From Comamonadaceae bacterium (GTDB lineage: Bacteria > Pseudomonadota > Gammaproteobacteria > Burkholderiales > Burkholderiaceae_C), in contig JAIYCB010000039.1 in assembly GCA_027488215.1 (NCBI GenBank), forward strand, positions 1-64,000: a DNA stretch of 64,000 nucleotides, read 5' to 3'. This document shows positions 34,900 to 44,240 of this stretch, one piece after another. Below the pieces are notes generated by a model. The model did no database searches, was not told the origin of the DNA, and saw only the letters and a program-made list of their open reading frames with translations. The position numbers and the translations under genes are program-made. The first letter of the stretch is position 1. Every line of letters begins with the position of its first letter.

Positions 34900-35922
34900 A
34901 TGTCCACCCCCACACCGCCCTCACGCGCCGAGACCCCGATCGCTTTCATTCAAGCCATGGTGCGCGCTTACGAACAACGCGGTATGGACCCACAACAAGC
35001 CCTGAACAAGGCACAAATTGCGCCAAGCTTGCTGAAGCAGCCGCAAGCCCGCGTGACCGCCTTGCAGATGGAATGGATGAGCGAGGCCGCCATGCGCGAG
35101 CTGGACGACGAGGCGCTGGGCTGGTTTCGCCGTCGCCTGCCTTGGGGCAGCTACGGCATGCTGGTGCGTGCCTCGCTGACCGCCCCCAGCCTGGGCGTGG
35201 CGCTGGCCCGCTGGTGCCGCCACCACAACCTGCTGACCGACGACATCCGGCTGAACCTGAGCACATCGAACGGGCTGGCCCACATCGAACTGCACGAACT
35301 GCACGACCTGAAGGACCTGCGCGAGTTCTGCACCGTGTCTGTGCTGCGCAACGCGCTGGGTGTGGCCTGCTGGCTGACCGATTCGCGCATTCCGCTGGCT
35401 GCGACGCAATTGCACTTTGCGCCACCTCCCCACGTGGACAGCTACCGCGTGCTGTTTGACGGCCCCAGCCAATTCAACAGCGCGTACAGCCAACTGAGCT
35501 TTGATGCGGGCTACCTGCAGCTGCCGGTGCGCCGCGACGAGGCCGCCCTGCAACGCATGCTGCAACGCGCCCTGCTGCTCACGGTGCGGCCCTACCGGCG
35601 CGACCGCCTCTTGGTCGAAAAAGTGCGCCAAACCCTGGCCGAACACCCCGAACACAGCCGCAACGCCGACGACCTGGCTGTCTGGCTCAACCTGTCACCG
35701 CGCACACTGCACCGGCAACTGAAAGAAGAAGGTGCGAGCCTGCAGCAGCTCAAAGATGCGGTGCGCCGCGACCTCGCCATGGACCTGCTGCTGCGCACGC
35801 AACGCCCCATCAAACAAATCGCAGCCGAGGTGGGGTTTCAGAATGAGAAGAGTTTCATGCGGGCGTTCAAAGGGTGGACGGGGGTAGCGCCAGACGAGTT
35901 CCGCACCAGTCGCCAGGGCTAA
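34900..35922 (+). CDS. AraC-family transcriptional regulator (DUF/arabinose-binding-domain 2 type)
   Basis: The 340-residue protein has an N-terminal ligand domain of the OruR/ArgR-like type ([40 protein letters not shown]). A C-terminal AraC double helix-turn-helix follows: [20 protein letters not shown] and [21 protein letters not shown]. It is divergent from liuB with about 100 bases between, so it is a good candidate to control the carboxylase operon in addition to LiuR. ATG 34900 begins [13 protein letters not shown]; an earlier start at 34849 is possible. The ligand is unknown. Confidence 0.85.
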   Translation: MSTPTPPSRAETPIAFIQAMVRAYEQRGMDPQQALNKAQIAPSLLKQPQARVTALQMEWMSEAAMRELDDEALGWFRRRLPWGSYGMLVRASLTAPSLGVALARWCRHHNLLTDDIRLNLSTSNGLAHIELHELHDLKDLREFCTVSVLRNALGVACWLTDSRIPLAATQLHFAPPPHVDSYRVLFDGPSQFNSAYSQLSFDAGYLQLPVRRDEAALQRMLQRALLLTVRPYRRDRLLVEKVRQTLAEHPEHSRNADDLAVWLNLSPRTLHRQLKEEGASLQQLKDAVRRDLAMDLLLRTQRPIKQIAAEVGFQNEKSFMRAFKGWTGVAPDEFRTSRQG

Positions 35923-35943
35923 GCCAAACCCCAACCCAAGCGA

Positions 35944-36591
35944 TCAACCCAAACGCAACTCGTGCATGCCCGTGAACACACGGGCGGCCCCAGCTTGCAC
36001 CAGCGGCGCATGCTCGGCAGGTGGCGCGGCATAGGCCCACACCGTGGCTCCGGCTGCCACGCCCGCTGTGATGCCTACCGTGGTGTCTTCAATGACCAGG
36101 CAGCGCGCCGGATTCATCTGCAGGTGTGCGGCAGCGGCCAGGTACACATCGGGGTGCGGTTTGCTACGCGGCATCTCATGCCCGCTGAAAATACGGCCTT
36201 CAAAAAACTCGATCAGGCCCACCTGCTTGAGCATCATCTCGACCTTGAACCGGTCTGCCCCCGAAGCCACCGCGATGCGGCCCTGGCAATGCGCATGCAG
36301 ATTCGCCACCGCTTCGTGCACGCCCTCGATGGCGGTGATGCTCTGTGTCAAGCGCTCGTTGCGCAGGGCATAAAACTGTTCCAGCCATGCATCGGTCAGC
36401 GGCACACCGGTGTGCGCTTCGATCACGCTGCGCTGGCTTTTGACGGTATGGCCCACAAAGCGCTGCATGCATTCGGCCAGCGTCATGCGCCAACCTTGCT
36501 CGTCAAACATGTCGCGCAGAACGCCGCAGGTGATGGCTTCGCTGTCCACCAGCACGCCGTCGCAGTCGAAAAGAATGGCTTCAAAGTTCAT
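35944..36591 (-). CDS. HAD-superfamily hydrolase, subfamily IA (beta-phosphoglucomutase/GS1 type)
   Basis: The 215-residue protein has motif I ILFDCDGVLVDSE, a helical C1 cap, motif II in IAVASGADRF, a lysine in PRSKPHPDVYLAAAAHL and motif IV VIEDTTVGITAGVAAG. These are typical of sugar-phosphate phosphatases and beta-phosphoglucomutases. It is a cytosolic magnesium-dependent phosphotransfer enzyme with unknown substrate. ATG 36603 is an alternative start adding four residues. It is the last of a minus-strand group with ychJ-type and rhodanese genes. Confidence 0.83.
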   Translation of the reverse strand: MNFEAILFDCDGVLVDSEAITCGVLRDMFDEQGWRMTLAECMQRFVGHTVKSQRSVIEAHTGVPLTDAWLEQFYALRNERLTQSITAIEGVHEAVANLHAHCQGRIAVASGADRFKVEMMLKQVGLIEFFEGRIFSGHEMPRSKPHPDVYLAAAAHLQMNPARCLVIEDTTVGITAGVAAGATVWAYAAPPAEHAPLVQAGAARVFTGMHELRLG

Positions 36592-36624
36592 GCGGGCGAT
36601 CATACGGTCTGTCGCTGGACCCGC

Positions 36625-37014
36625 TCAAAGCTCATCACCATCCACGTAAAACCAACGACCGTCTTCGCGCACAAAGCGACTGCGCTCGTGTTGGCGCACC
36701 GCTTTGCCGCCCACCCTGAAACGCGCTACAAATTCAACCTCGGCCGTCTCGGCACCGGTGATGCGATGGTGCTTGATCTCCAAGCCCAACCATTTGCCAC
36801 CTGTTTCGAGCGTCAGCTCGGCAGGGCGCTGGCTGTGGTGCCAGGTGGCCAGCAAATAAGGCACATCGCCCCGCACAAAGGCGCTGTAGCGCGAGCGCAT
36901 GAGGCGTTCGGCATCGGGTGCAGTCTGGCCTGCGTGCAAGGGGCCACAGCAATCGTCCAAAGCCAGCCCTTGGCCTTTGGGGCCGAGGCGCCCACACGGG
37001 CATGGCGCTGACAT
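36625..37014 (-). CDS. YchJ/UPF0225 family protein (SEC-C related)
   Basis: The 129-residue protein begins MSAPCPCGR and has a second cysteine pair in [10 protein letters not shown], the zinc-binding start of YchJ-type proteins. The family core [20 protein letters not shown] and [14 protein letters not shown] follows. The biochemical role is unknown. The start ATG shares one base with the rhodanese stop codon (TGATG), indicating coupling. Confidence 0.85.
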   Translation of the reverse strand: MSAPCPCGRLGPKGQGLALDDCCGPLHAGQTAPDAERLMRSRYSAFVRGDVPYLLATWHHSQRPAELTLETGGKWLGLEIKHHRITGAETAEVEFVARFRVGGKAVRQHERSRFVREDGRWFYVDGDEL

Positions 37015-37445
37015 CAAGCGCCTTTGCGCGCGGCGCTTTCGGCCTTGTGTTGTTCCATGGTGACCACAGGGGCCTGGGCTTTTTTCCAGGCTGCAAAGCC
37101 GCCGTCGATGTGGGCCACATTGGTCATGCCCATGTCTTGCAGGGTTTTGGTGGCCAGGGCGCTGCGCCAGCCTGCGCCACAAAACAAGATGAACTCTTTG
37201 CTTTCGTCGGCGAACACGGGCTTGAAGTAGGGCGAGGCAGGGTCCACCCAAAACTCCAGCATGCCGCGAGGGGCCAGAAGGGCGCCGGGAACGGTGCCTT
37301 CACGCTCCAGTTCACGCGGGTCACGGATATCGACGATTTGCACGGTTGCATCGCTCAAGCGCGCACGGACCTGCTCCACGCTGTAGGTGGACACTTGCGC
37401 CATGGCTTCGTCAACCAGCGCCTGAAAACCTTTGGTGATGGGCAT
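37014..37445 (-). CDS. Rhodanese-like sulfurtransferase domain protein
   Basis: The 143-residue single-domain protein has the rhodanese active-site loop [15 protein letters not shown] with the catalytic cysteine, and [20 protein letters not shown] and [14 protein letters not shown] on either side. It probably handles persulfide sulfur in the cytosol. It is coupled to the ychJ-type gene downstream and lies after the acyl-CoA dehydrogenase gene with an 80-base gap. Confidence 0.9.
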   Translation of the reverse strand: MPITKGFQALVDEAMAQVSTYSVEQVRARLSDATVQIVDIRDPRELEREGTVPGALLAPRGMLEFWVDPASPYFKPVFADESKEFILFCGAGWRSALATKTLQDMGMTNVAHIDGGFAAWKKAQAPVVTMEQHKAESAARKGA

Positions 37446-37525
37446 GTGAGGCTCCTCTTCTGAAAGTCAATGATTCAATGCTACGCCATGGCGAGCAAAG
37501 CGCGGTCATCTAGTTTTTTGGACAT

Positions 37526-38653
37526 TTACAAAGCACGCTGGATGATGATCTTCTGCACATCGGAGGTGCCTTCGTAGATCTGGCACACGCGCACGTCACG
37601 GTAGATACGCTCCACCGGGAAGTCGCTCACGTAGCCGTAGCCGCCCAGAGTCTGGATGGCGGCGGAACACACTTTTTCGGCGGCCTCGCTGGCAAACAGT
37701 TTGGCCATGGCGGCTTCTTTGAGGCACGGGCGTCCCGCATCGCGCAAGCTGGCCGCGTGCCAGATCAGCTGGCGGGCCGCTTCGAGTTGCGTGGCACAGT
37801 CGGCCAAACGGAAGCCCACCGCCTGGTGGTTGAAGATGGCGGTGCCAAAACTCTCACGCTGCTTGGCGTAATCGATGGCCACATTGAGTGCGCTGCGGGC
37901 CATGCCCAAGCTTTGGGCGGCGATGCCGATGCGCCCGCCCTCCAAAGACGACAGCGCAATCTTGTAACCCTCGCCTTCTTGGCCGATCAGGTTCTCGACG
38001 GGGATGCGGCAGTTGTCAAAGTTGATCTGCGCGGTGTCGCTGCTGTGCTGCCCAAGCTTGTCTTCGAGACGCGCCACGTTGTAGCCCGGCGTGCGGGTGG
38101 GTACGATGAAAGCGCTCAAGCCTTTTTTGCCCGCGCCTTTGTCGGTCATCGCGATCACGATGGCCACGTCGCCGTTTTGGCCGCTGGTGATGAACTGCTT
38201 GACGCCGTTGATGACGTAGCCGTCACCGTCTTTCACGGCGGTGGTGCGCAAAGAAGAAGCATCGCTGCCCACATGGGGCTCGGTCAGACAAAACGCGCCC
38301 AGCATCTGGCCTTGGGCCAAAGGGGTGAGCCACTGCGCTTTTTGCGCGGCATTGCCGTACATCATCAAGATGGCGTTCACCGGGCAGTTGGTCACGCTGA
38401 TCACGGTGCTGGTGCCGCCGTCACCGGCGGCGATTTCTTCGAGCACCAGCGCCAGTGTCACATAGTCCAGACCAGCACCACCCAAGTCTTCGGGCACGCA
38501 AATGCCATAAGCACCCAGCTCGGCCAGGCCCTTGTGCACGTCTTTGGGAAAGTGGTGTTTCTTGTCCCACTCGGCGGCATGGGGCCAGAGTTCGCGTTGG
38601 GCAAAGTCGCGCACGGCGTCGCGGATCATTTCCTGGTCGGGGGTCAGCAGCAT
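37526..38653 (-). CDS. Acyl-CoA dehydrogenase (short or branched chain)
   Basis: The 375-residue FAD enzyme oxidises an acyl-CoA to the 2-enoyl-CoA. FAD and substrate segments are GAFCLTEPHVGSDASSLRTT and GVKQFITSGQNGDVAIVIAM. The catalytic glutamate is in the C-terminal QIYEGTSDVQKIIIQRAL, as in short- and medium-chain enzymes and unlike isovaleryl-CoA dehydrogenase at 41946. Neighbours (thiolase, SDR, leucine genes) suggest a short branched acyl-CoA such as 2-methylbutyryl- or isobutyryl-CoA. The exact substrate is inferred only. Confidence 0.9.
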   Translation of the reverse strand: MLLTPDQEMIRDAVRDFAQRELWPHAAEWDKKHHFPKDVHKGLAELGAYGICVPEDLGGAGLDYVTLALVLEEIAAGDGGTSTVISVTNCPVNAILMMYGNAAQKAQWLTPLAQGQMLGAFCLTEPHVGSDASSLRTTAVKDGDGYVINGVKQFITSGQNGDVAIVIAMTDKGAGKKGLSAFIVPTRTPGYNVARLEDKLGQHSSDTAQINFDNCRIPVENLIGQEGEGYKIALSSLEGGRIGIAAQSLGMARSALNVAIDYAKQRESFGTAIFNHQAVGFRLADCATQLEAARQLIWHAASLRDAGRPCLKEAAMAKLFASEAAEKVCSAAIQTLGGYGYVSDFPVERIYRDVRVCQIYEGTSDVQKIIIQRAL

Positions 38654-38673
38654 GGGGCTCTTTCTTTATCGGG

Positions 38674-39351
38674 TCACCACGGCAGGATCTGGCCGTCGTG
38701 GTTCAAAAATGCACCCCGGTGTTTCGGGTCGCGTTGTTCAAGAATGCTGTTCAGCGTTTGGCGCAGGCTGCTCGCGCTTTGCTCGGGCGTGAGGGGCGCG
38801 GCCGAGCCGCCCATGTCGGTCTGCACCCAACCGGGGTGAATGGCCAGCACAGTCACATTGGGCTGCTCGGCTTGCGTGCAGCGCACCACCATATTCAGGG
38901 CGGCCTTGCTCACGCGGTAAAGCACTGCATTGCCACTGGTGGTGTTCTGCATGCTGCCCATGACGGAGCTGATGCAGGCGATCACGCCTTTTGTCTCATG
39001 CACCATGGGCACGATTTGCGGGATGATCTGCATCGCGCCCATCACGTTGGTGTGCATGACAGCGTCAAAGCTGTCGCGGGTGGGCGGGGTGCTCGCGTTG
39101 TTGCGGTCCATCGCACCCGCCACATAAACAACCAAGTCGATTTTTTCGCCGTCCAACTGCCAAGACAGCCCCGAGTTACTGGTCGGGTTGGCCACATCGA
39201 GGCGCAGGGTTTGCGCACCCAGCGCTTTAAGTCGGGTCAGGTCCGCATCAGATCGGGCAGTGGCGATCACGCGCCAGCCGTCTGCGATGTATTGATTGGC
39301 CAGTTCAAATCCGATGCCACGTGAGGCACCCAGGAGGAGGATGGTTTTCAT
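38674..39351 (-). CDS. Short-chain dehydrogenase/reductase
   Basis: The 225-residue Rossmann-fold oxidoreductase has the cofactor motif LLGASRGIGFELANQY, the strand motif VVYVAGAM (in place of NNAG) and the catalytic Ser...YxxxK as ISSVMGSM and LYRVSKAALN. The length and the GHTGxTD-like segment IHPGWVQTDMGG place it with CsgA-like SDRs. The substrate is unknown. It lies directly after the REP cluster and just upstream of the acyl-CoA dehydrogenase, with which it is probably cotranscribed. Confidence 0.87.
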   Translation of the reverse strand: MKTILLLGASRGIGFELANQYIADGWRVIATARSDADLTRLKALGAQTLRLDVANPTSNSGLSWQLDGEKIDLVVYVAGAMDRNNASTPPTRDSFDAVMHTNVMGAMQIIPQIVPMVHETKGVIACISSVMGSMQNTTSGNAVLYRVSKAALNMVVRCTQAEQPNVTVLAIHPGWVQTDMGGSAAPLTPEQSASSLRQTLNSILEQRDPKHRGAFLNHDGQILPW

Positions 39352-39419
39352 GTCTCAATACAGTTTGTCACTGCCAGCGTAGCGCTGCAGCCGAATACAT
39401 GTGCCCAGCGAGCGCATGA

Positions 39420-39575
39420 ATGGATGGCCACGTCGCTGCGCTCCTCGCCATGACAGAAACTCTGTCATCTCGTAGAACGAAGCAATCCACGGCAAAAAAT
39501 CTGTCATCGCGTGGCACGAAGCGATCCATTACGGTAACTCTGTCATCGCGAGGAACGAAGCGATCCATGACTGGC
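39420..39575. repeat. Cluster of four REP-like palindromic repeats
   Basis: One inverted copy (39420-39456, CTCCTCGCCATGACAG at its end) is followed by three direct copies starting at about 39460, 39500 and 39541. Each contains CTGTCATC(T/G)CG(T/A)(A/G)(G/C) then ACGAAGC(A/G)ATCCA. The cluster fills most of the 240 bases between the thiolase and SDR genes and could form hairpins in the polycistronic message. Confidence 0.88.
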
Positions 39576-39591
39576 CGTTGGGCGTTTGCCA

Positions 39592-40776
39592 TCAAACCAA
39601 TTCCAAAGCCACTGCTGTGCCCTCGCCGCCGCCGATGCACAGCGTGGCGAGGCCCTTTTTCAGGCCACGGGCTTTCAGCGCGTGGATCAAGGTGACCATG
39701 ATGCGCGCACCGGAAGCACCGATGGGGTGGCCCAAGGCGCAAGCGCCGCCATTCACGTTGACCTTGTCGTGCGGCACGTTCAGCTCTTTCATGAGCGCCA
39801 TGGGCACCACGGCAAAGGCTTCGTTCACTTCCCACAGGTCGACGTCTTCCACCTTCCAGCCCGCTTTGGCCAAAGCTTTTTGCGTTGCGCCCACGGGGGC
39901 GGTGGCAAACCACTCGGGCTCTTGCGCGTGGGTGGCGTGGCTGACGATGCGGGCCAGGGGCTTGCAACCGAGCTTGGCGGCGGTACTCTCGCGCATCAGA
40001 ACCATGGCCGCTGCACCGTCGTTGATGGACGAACTGCTGGCAGCGGTGATGGTGCCGTCTTTCTTGAAGGCGGGCTTGAGGCTGGTGATCTTGTCGAGCT
40101 TGACTTTGCCGGGGCCTTCGTCGATAGACACGACGCGCTCGCCGCTGCGGTCTTTGACTGTGACGGGCGTGATCTCGGCGGCAAAAGCGCCCGACTCGGT
40201 GGCGGCCTTGGCGCGCTGCACGCTGGTGGTGGCAAAGTGGTCTTGTGCGGCGCGGGTGAAGCTGTATTTGGCCGCACAGTCTTCTCCAAAGGTGCCCATG
40301 CTGCGGCCTGGCTCGTAAGCGTCTTCCAAACCGTCGAGCATCATGTGGTCAAAGATGCGGTCGTGGCCCATGCGGTAACCACCTCGGCCCTTGAGCATCA
40401 GGTAAGGCGCGTTGGTCATGCTTTCCATGCCACCGGCCACCAGCACGTCGTGCGTGCCTGCGACCAACATGTCGTGCGCGAACATGGCCGCGCGCATGCC
40501 CGAGCCGCACATCTTGGACAGCGTAACCGCGCCCGCGCTCTTGGGCAAACCGCCCTTGAAACCCGCTTGGCGCGCTGGGGCTTGACCCTGGCCCGCCATC
40601 AGGCAGTTGCCAAACAGCACTTCGGTGACCAGCTCTGATTTGATGCCAGCGCGCTCTACGGCGGCTTTGATGGCTGCGCCACCCAGGTCGTGGGCGGCCA
40701 GCGCCGAAAAGTCACCTTGAAAGCTGCCCATAGGAGTGCGCGCAGCGCTGACGATGACGATGGGGTCGTGTGACAT
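39592..40776 (-). CDS. Acetyl-CoA C-acetyltransferase (thiolase)
   Basis: The 394-residue biosynthetic-type thiolase interconverts acetoacetyl-CoA and two acetyl-CoA. The catalytic Cys lies in LSKMCGSGMRAAMFA (about 88), His in GACALGHPIGASGARIMVTL, and the second Cys in ATLCIGGGEGTAVALELV. It fits AtoB/PhaA in length. Downstream of leucine breakdown it would process the acetoacetyl-CoA made from acetoacetate. ATG 40776 is preceded by GAAAGGAAT; the upstream frame belongs to the neighbouring gene. Confidence 0.94.
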   Translation of the reverse strand: MSHDPIVIVSAARTPMGSFQGDFSALAAHDLGGAAIKAAVERAGIKSELVTEVLFGNCLMAGQGQAPARQAGFKGGLPKSAGAVTLSKMCGSGMRAAMFAHDMLVAGTHDVLVAGGMESMTNAPYLMLKGRGGYRMGHDRIFDHMMLDGLEDAYEPGRSMGTFGEDCAAKYSFTRAAQDHFATTSVQRAKAATESGAFAAEITPVTVKDRSGERVVSIDEGPGKVKLDKITSLKPAFKKDGTITAASSSSINDGAAAMVLMRESTAAKLGCKPLARIVSHATHAQEPEWFATAPVGATQKALAKAGWKVEDVDLWEVNEAFAVVPMALMKELNVPHDKVNVNGGACALGHPIGASGARIMVTLIHALKARGLKKGLATLCIGGGEGTAVALELV

Positions 40777-40787
40777 ATGAATTCCTT

Positions 40788-41288
40788 TCAGGCGTGGATG
40801 TCGGCAATGATCAGGTGTTCGCCGGTTTCTTCTTCGGCGATGCGGCGGATGTAAGCGACGAAATCGGGGTCTTCGCCGCGCAATAAGAGGGGCAGAGACT
40901 GGCGGAAGTCGTCCCGGCGGCACCACTCGCGCATATAGTCGTCCCAGGAGTTCCAGCGGCGCTGTTCGGTGGCGCGCATTTCCTCGCGAAAAGCGATCAG
41001 AAAAGCACGTTCGAACAGCGCAATGAGCATGTCAAAAATGATCAACATGCGTTCTCTTTGCTCAGGCGTCGGATCAGGCAGGGCCTGATTGGTGCGCAGT
41101 TGCAGATCGGCGTGGTCCAGCACCACTTTCAAAAAATCATTGTAGGCATCTGACAGGTGTTGGTAAGCCTCTTCTTCTTCGTTTTCACGTTCCTTGCGCT
41201 GCTCGAGCCAGAACACCCAGACGGCATAAGGCAGACCGAACACGGTCACCGCATAACTGCCCAACTCCAGAAGTTCTGCCAAGCTCAT
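40788..41288 (-). CDS. Hypothetical membrane-anchored protein
   Basis: The 166-residue protein has one N-terminal membrane helix (LELGSYAVTVFGLPYAVWVF W), an acidic linker (RKERENEEEEAYQHLSD) and a helical soluble domain with many Trp and charged residues (RRWNSWDDYMREWCRRDD). I do not recognise the family. It lies five bases after the carbonic anhydrase gene and 11 bases before the thiolase, so it is cotranscribed. A role linked to bicarbonate supply for the carboxylases is conceivable but only by position. Confidence 0.65.
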   Translation of the reverse strand: MSLAELLELGSYAVTVFGLPYAVWVFWLEQRKERENEEEEAYQHLSDAYNDFLKVVLDHADLQLRTNQALPDPTPEQRERMLIIFDMLIALFERAFLIAFREEMRATEQRRWNSWDDYMREWCRRDDFRQSLPLLLRGEDPDFVAYIRRIAEEETGEHLIIADIHA

Positions 41289-41293
41289 GGGCG

Positions 41294-41935
41294 TCAACCG
41301 CCTCTCGGATAGCGCTTGAGCGCTTGGCGAAATACACCCAGCACCTCGCCCGGATGGGTCATGCTCACCCCCAGGTCTTTGGCCAAGCCGTCCTTGATGC
41401 CGTAACACCAACCGTGCACACTGAGTTTCTGCCCACGGGCCCAGGCGTCCTGAACCACATTGGTCAAAGCCACGTTACCCACTTGCTCAATCACGTTCAT
41501 TTCGCACAGAACGTCTTCCTGTTCGGCCACCGGCAGATGATCGAGACGGCGACGGTGCCGCACCTTGACGTCGTGCACATGGCGCAACCAGTTGTCGACC
41601 AGTCCAACGCGCATGCCACGCAAGGTGGCCAGCACACCACCACAGCCGTAATGGCCCACCACCATGATCTGCTCAACCTTCAGGACGTCGACCGCGTACT
41701 GAATGACAGACAGGGCGTTGAGGTCGGAATGCACCACCAGGTTGGCGACATTGCGGTGCACAAACACTTCGCCCGGGTCCAGACCCGTGATTTGATTGGC
41801 GGGTACTCGGCTGTCAGAGCAACCGATCCACAAGAAACGGGGCGATTGCTGGTTAGCCAGACGCTTGAAGAAATCGGGATCCTCGCGCACCATGCGCGCA
41901 GCCCATTCACGGTTTTTGGCGAGCAGTGTTTGCAT
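41294..41935 (-). CDS. can: Beta-class carbonic anhydrase
   Basis: The 213-residue enzyme interconverts CO2 and bicarbonate. The zinc ligands are visible in WIGCSDSRVPANQ (Cys39, with Asp41 and Arg43) and VVGHYGCGGV (His and Cys). Length matches Can of proteobacteria. It is ten bases from isovaleryl-CoA dehydrogenase, in an operon whose later steps include a biotin-dependent carboxylase that consumes bicarbonate. I infer that it feeds methylcrotonyl-CoA carboxylation. Confidence 0.93.
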   Translation of the reverse strand: MQTLLAKNREWAARMVREDPDFFKRLANQQSPRFLWIGCSDSRVPANQITGLDPGEVFVHRNVANLVVHSDLNALSVIQYAVDVLKVEQIMVVGHYGCGGVLATLRGMRVGLVDNWLRHVHDVKVRHRRRLDHLPVAEQEDVLCEMNVIEQVGNVALTNVVQDAWARGQKLSVHGWCYGIKDGLAKDLGVSMTHPGEVLGVFRQALKRYPRGG

Positions 41936-41945
41936 GGCCTGTGCC

Positions 41946-43127
41946 TCAGCAGGTTTCGGCGAAGAGCTCGCGGCCAATCAGCATGCGGCGGATTTCTGAA
42001 GTGCCTGCACCGATCTCGTACAACTTGGCATCGCGCCACAAACGGCCCAGCGGGTATTCGTTGATGTAGCCATTGCCGCCAAAAATCTGCACGCCTTCGC
42101 CCGCCATCCAGGTGGCTTTTTCAGCGGTCCACAAAATGACGCTGGCGCAGTCCTTGCGCACCTGACGCACATGCTCGGTGCCCAGCAGATCCAGGTTCTT
42201 GGCCACGGTATAGGCGAAACTGCGACCGGCTTGCAGCACGGTGTACATGTCAGCCACTTTGCCCTGGATCAGCTGGAATTCGCCAATGCTTTGGCCAAAC
42301 TGCTTGCGGTCGTGGATGTAGGGGATCACGTTGTCCATGACGGCTTGCATGATGCCCAGGGGGCCACCGGTCAGCACAGCGCGCTCGTAGTCCAGGCCGC
42401 TCATCAGCACCTTGGCGCCATTGTTGAGGCCGCCCAGGATGTTCTCAGCAGGCACCTCAACGTTGTTGAACACCAACTCGCCCGTGTGGCTTCCGCGCAT
42501 GCCCAGCTTGTCGAGCTTTTGCGCGATGGAAAAACCTTTCATGCCCTTCTCGATCAGGAAGGCCGTCACGCCGCGCGCGCCCAACTCGGGCTCGCTCTTG
42601 GCATAGACCACCAGGGTATCGGCATCGGGGCCGTTGGTGATCCACATCTTGGAGCCGTTGAGCAGGTAATAACCGCCTTTGTCTTCGGCCTTGAGCTTCA
42701 TGCTGAGCACGTCCGAGCCCGCGCCAGGTTCGGACATCGCCAGTGCGCCCACGTGCTCACCGCTGATCAGCTTGGGCAAGTATTTGGCGCATTGGGCCTC
42801 GTTGCCGTTGCGCTTGATCTGGTTGACGCAGAGGTTGGAGTGCGCGCCATAGGACAGACCCACGCTGGCCGAAGCGCGGGAGATTTCTTCCATCGCGATC
42901 ATGTGCGCCAGATAGCCCATGTTGGCGCCGCCGTATTCCTCGCCCACGGTGATGCCCAGCACGCCCAGGTCACCCATCTTGCGCCACAGGTCCATGGGGA
43001 ACTGGTCGTTGCGGTCAATTTCGGCAGCGCGGGGGGCGATTTCGGTTTGGGCAAAGTCGCGTACGGCGTTGCGCAGGGCGTCAATATCTTCACCGAGTTG
43101 GAAATTCAGGCCAGGCAAGTTGTTCAT
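41946..43127 (-). CDS. liuA: Isovaleryl-CoA dehydrogenase
   Basis: The 393-residue FAD enzyme converts isovaleryl-CoA to 3-methylcrotonyl-CoA, the first committed step of leucine degradation. The catalytic glutamate is in the IVD-specific position, [20 protein letters not shown], rather than the C-terminal site. [20 protein letters not shown] and [20 protein letters not shown] are further hallmarks. It is followed by carbonic anhydrase and preceded at 80 bases by a thioesterase gene with a LiuR operator in front, which probably drives both. Confidence 0.96.
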   Translation of the reverse strand: MNNLPGLNFQLGEDIDALRNAVRDFAQTEIAPRAAEIDRNDQFPMDLWRKMGDLGVLGITVGEEYGGANMGYLAHMIAMEEISRASASVGLSYGAHSNLCVNQIKRNGNEAQCAKYLPKLISGEHVGALAMSEPGAGSDVLSMKLKAEDKGGYYLLNGSKMWITNGPDADTLVVYAKSEPELGARGVTAFLIEKGMKGFSIAQKLDKLGMRGSHTGELVFNNVEVPAENILGGLNNGAKVLMSGLDYERAVLTGGPLGIMQAVMDNVIPYIHDRKQFGQSIGEFQLIQGKVADMYTVLQAGRSFAYTVAKNLDLLGTEHVRQVRKDCASVILWTAEKATWMAGEGVQIFGGNGYINEYPLGRLWRDAKLYEIGAGTSEIRRMLIGRELFAETC

Positions 43128-43206
43128 GGGTTCTCCGAAGGTGAGTTATGCATTGTGTTCTTGGTTTTTTCGTTCAACGCTGATACACAACGCAGAAAGC
43201 TAAACA

Positions 43207-43695
43207 TCAATAATTCTTGGTCACAGGCACCAGGGTTTGCTGCATCAGTGCGCAGTCCGTTCGTTTGCCACTGTCATCGATGTGCACCACCTCGGCCGTG
43301 GTCACGATGATGCGTTTGCCCGCTTTGGTGACGCGGCCGATGGCGCGTATTTCTCCACCCTGAAAACTGGCGAGAAAGTTGATTTTGTATTCCACCGTGG
43401 TGACCTCCATGCCCTCGGGTGCCACGGTCAGGGCAGCGTAGCCGCCGGCAATGTCGGCCAAGGCGCCCATGGCGCCACCATGAAAGCCACCCTGCTGCTG
43501 GGTCACCTTGTCGCTGTAGGGCAAGGCCAATTCGACCAGACCGGCTGTAGCCGACAACAGGCGAACGCCCAAGTGGTTCATCATGCCCTGACGGGCCAAG
43601 CTGAGGGCCACGCGCTCGTGAGCTGTGCCAGCTGTCGTGGCTGAAGGGTCTGAAGAGGAGGCAGTGCTCACATCACATCCAGTGCTTGAGGTCAA
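43207..43695 (-). CDS. PaaI-type hotdog-fold thioesterase
   Basis: The 162-residue protein has the hotdog thioesterase core VTQQQGGFHGGAMGALADIA with the catalytic Asp and Gly residues of the PaaI family, then VEYKINFLASFQGGEIRAIG. It probably hydrolyses excess acyl-CoA esters and frees CoA. The N-terminal 25 residues are low-complexity Ser/Thr/Ala, and a shorter start is possible. It lies immediately downstream of a LiuR-type operator at 43709, so it should respond to leucine-pathway intermediates. Confidence 0.87.
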   Translation of the reverse strand: MTSSTGCDVSTASSSDPSATTAGTAHERVALSLARQGMMNHLGVRLLSATAGLVELALPYSDKVTQQQGGFHGGAMGALADIAGGYAALTVAPEGMEVTTVEYKINFLASFQGGEIRAIGRVTKAGKRIIVTTAEVVHIDDSGKRTDCALMQQTLVPVTKNY

Positions 43696-43708
43696 ACCCA
43701 GACTTTAA

Positions 43709-43731
43709 TTGACGTTTACGTCAACGTCAAT
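43709..43731. promoter_or_regulatory. LiuR-type operator upstream of the thioesterase-liuA genes
   Basis: TTGACGTTTACGTCAA (43709-43724) has perfect 7-base arms around TT, followed by a further half-site CGTCAA (43725-43730). The same pattern lies at 44241. It is 14 bases upstream of the thioesterase start and downstream of the liuR gene. Confidence 0.85.
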
Positions 43732-43759
43732 CAAAACAGCCCTTCTGGTGGCCCTACTT

Positions 43760-44164
43760 TCAAGCGGCAGGCCCCGACTTATTGGCTTTGCCCAAGAGGC
43801 TGCGGGTCTCTTTTTCATGGGTTTTGACCTCGTCCAGCGTCGCCTCTAAATCGGACAACTGCGACTCCAATTGCTGGCGGTGCTCGGCCAGTACCACGAG
43901 GAATTTTTTCAGCTGGGGCACCGTGTCGCGAGGGCTGTCGTACATGTCGATCAAGTCTTTGGCTTCATTGAGCGACAGGCCCAAACGCTTGGCCCGCAAA
44001 GTGAGCTTCAGGCGCGTGCGGTCGCGTGAAGAGTACACGCGGTTGCGCCCACCGGGGCCAGAGCGCTCGGGCTCCAGCAGCCCCATGTCTTCGTAAAAAC
44101 GGATGGCGCGGGTGGTCAGGTCAAATTCCTGGGCCAGATCGCTGATCGTGTACGTGTTCGCCAT
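43760..44164 (-). CDS. liuR: MerR-family regulator of leucine/isovalerate degradation (LiuR)
   Basis: The 134-residue protein has an N-terminal MerR winged helix (YTISDLAQEFDLTTRAIRFY EDMGLLEPERSG) and a C-terminal coiled coil (about 75-120) for dimerisation. The sequence and length fit LiuR, the known regulator of liu genes in proteobacteria, whose TTGACGTTAACGTCAA-type sites flank this gene on both sides. It probably represses or activates liuA, the thioesterase, the divergent metallo-beta-lactamase gene and itself. The effector is not shown by the sequence. Confidence 0.9.
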   Translation of the reverse strand: MANTYTISDLAQEFDLTTRAIRFYEDMGLLEPERSGPGGRNRVYSSRDRTRLKLTLRAKRLGLSLNEAKDLIDMYDSPRDTVPQLKKFLVVLAEHRQQLESQLSDLEATLDEVKTHEKETRSLLGKANKSGPAA

Positions 44165-44240
44165 GACGTGGGGTCCTCACCGTCCTTGCACACTGGGGAC
44201 AGCCCCCGTCAAGGTGCGCCGCCTAGAATGCTTTTCATGT

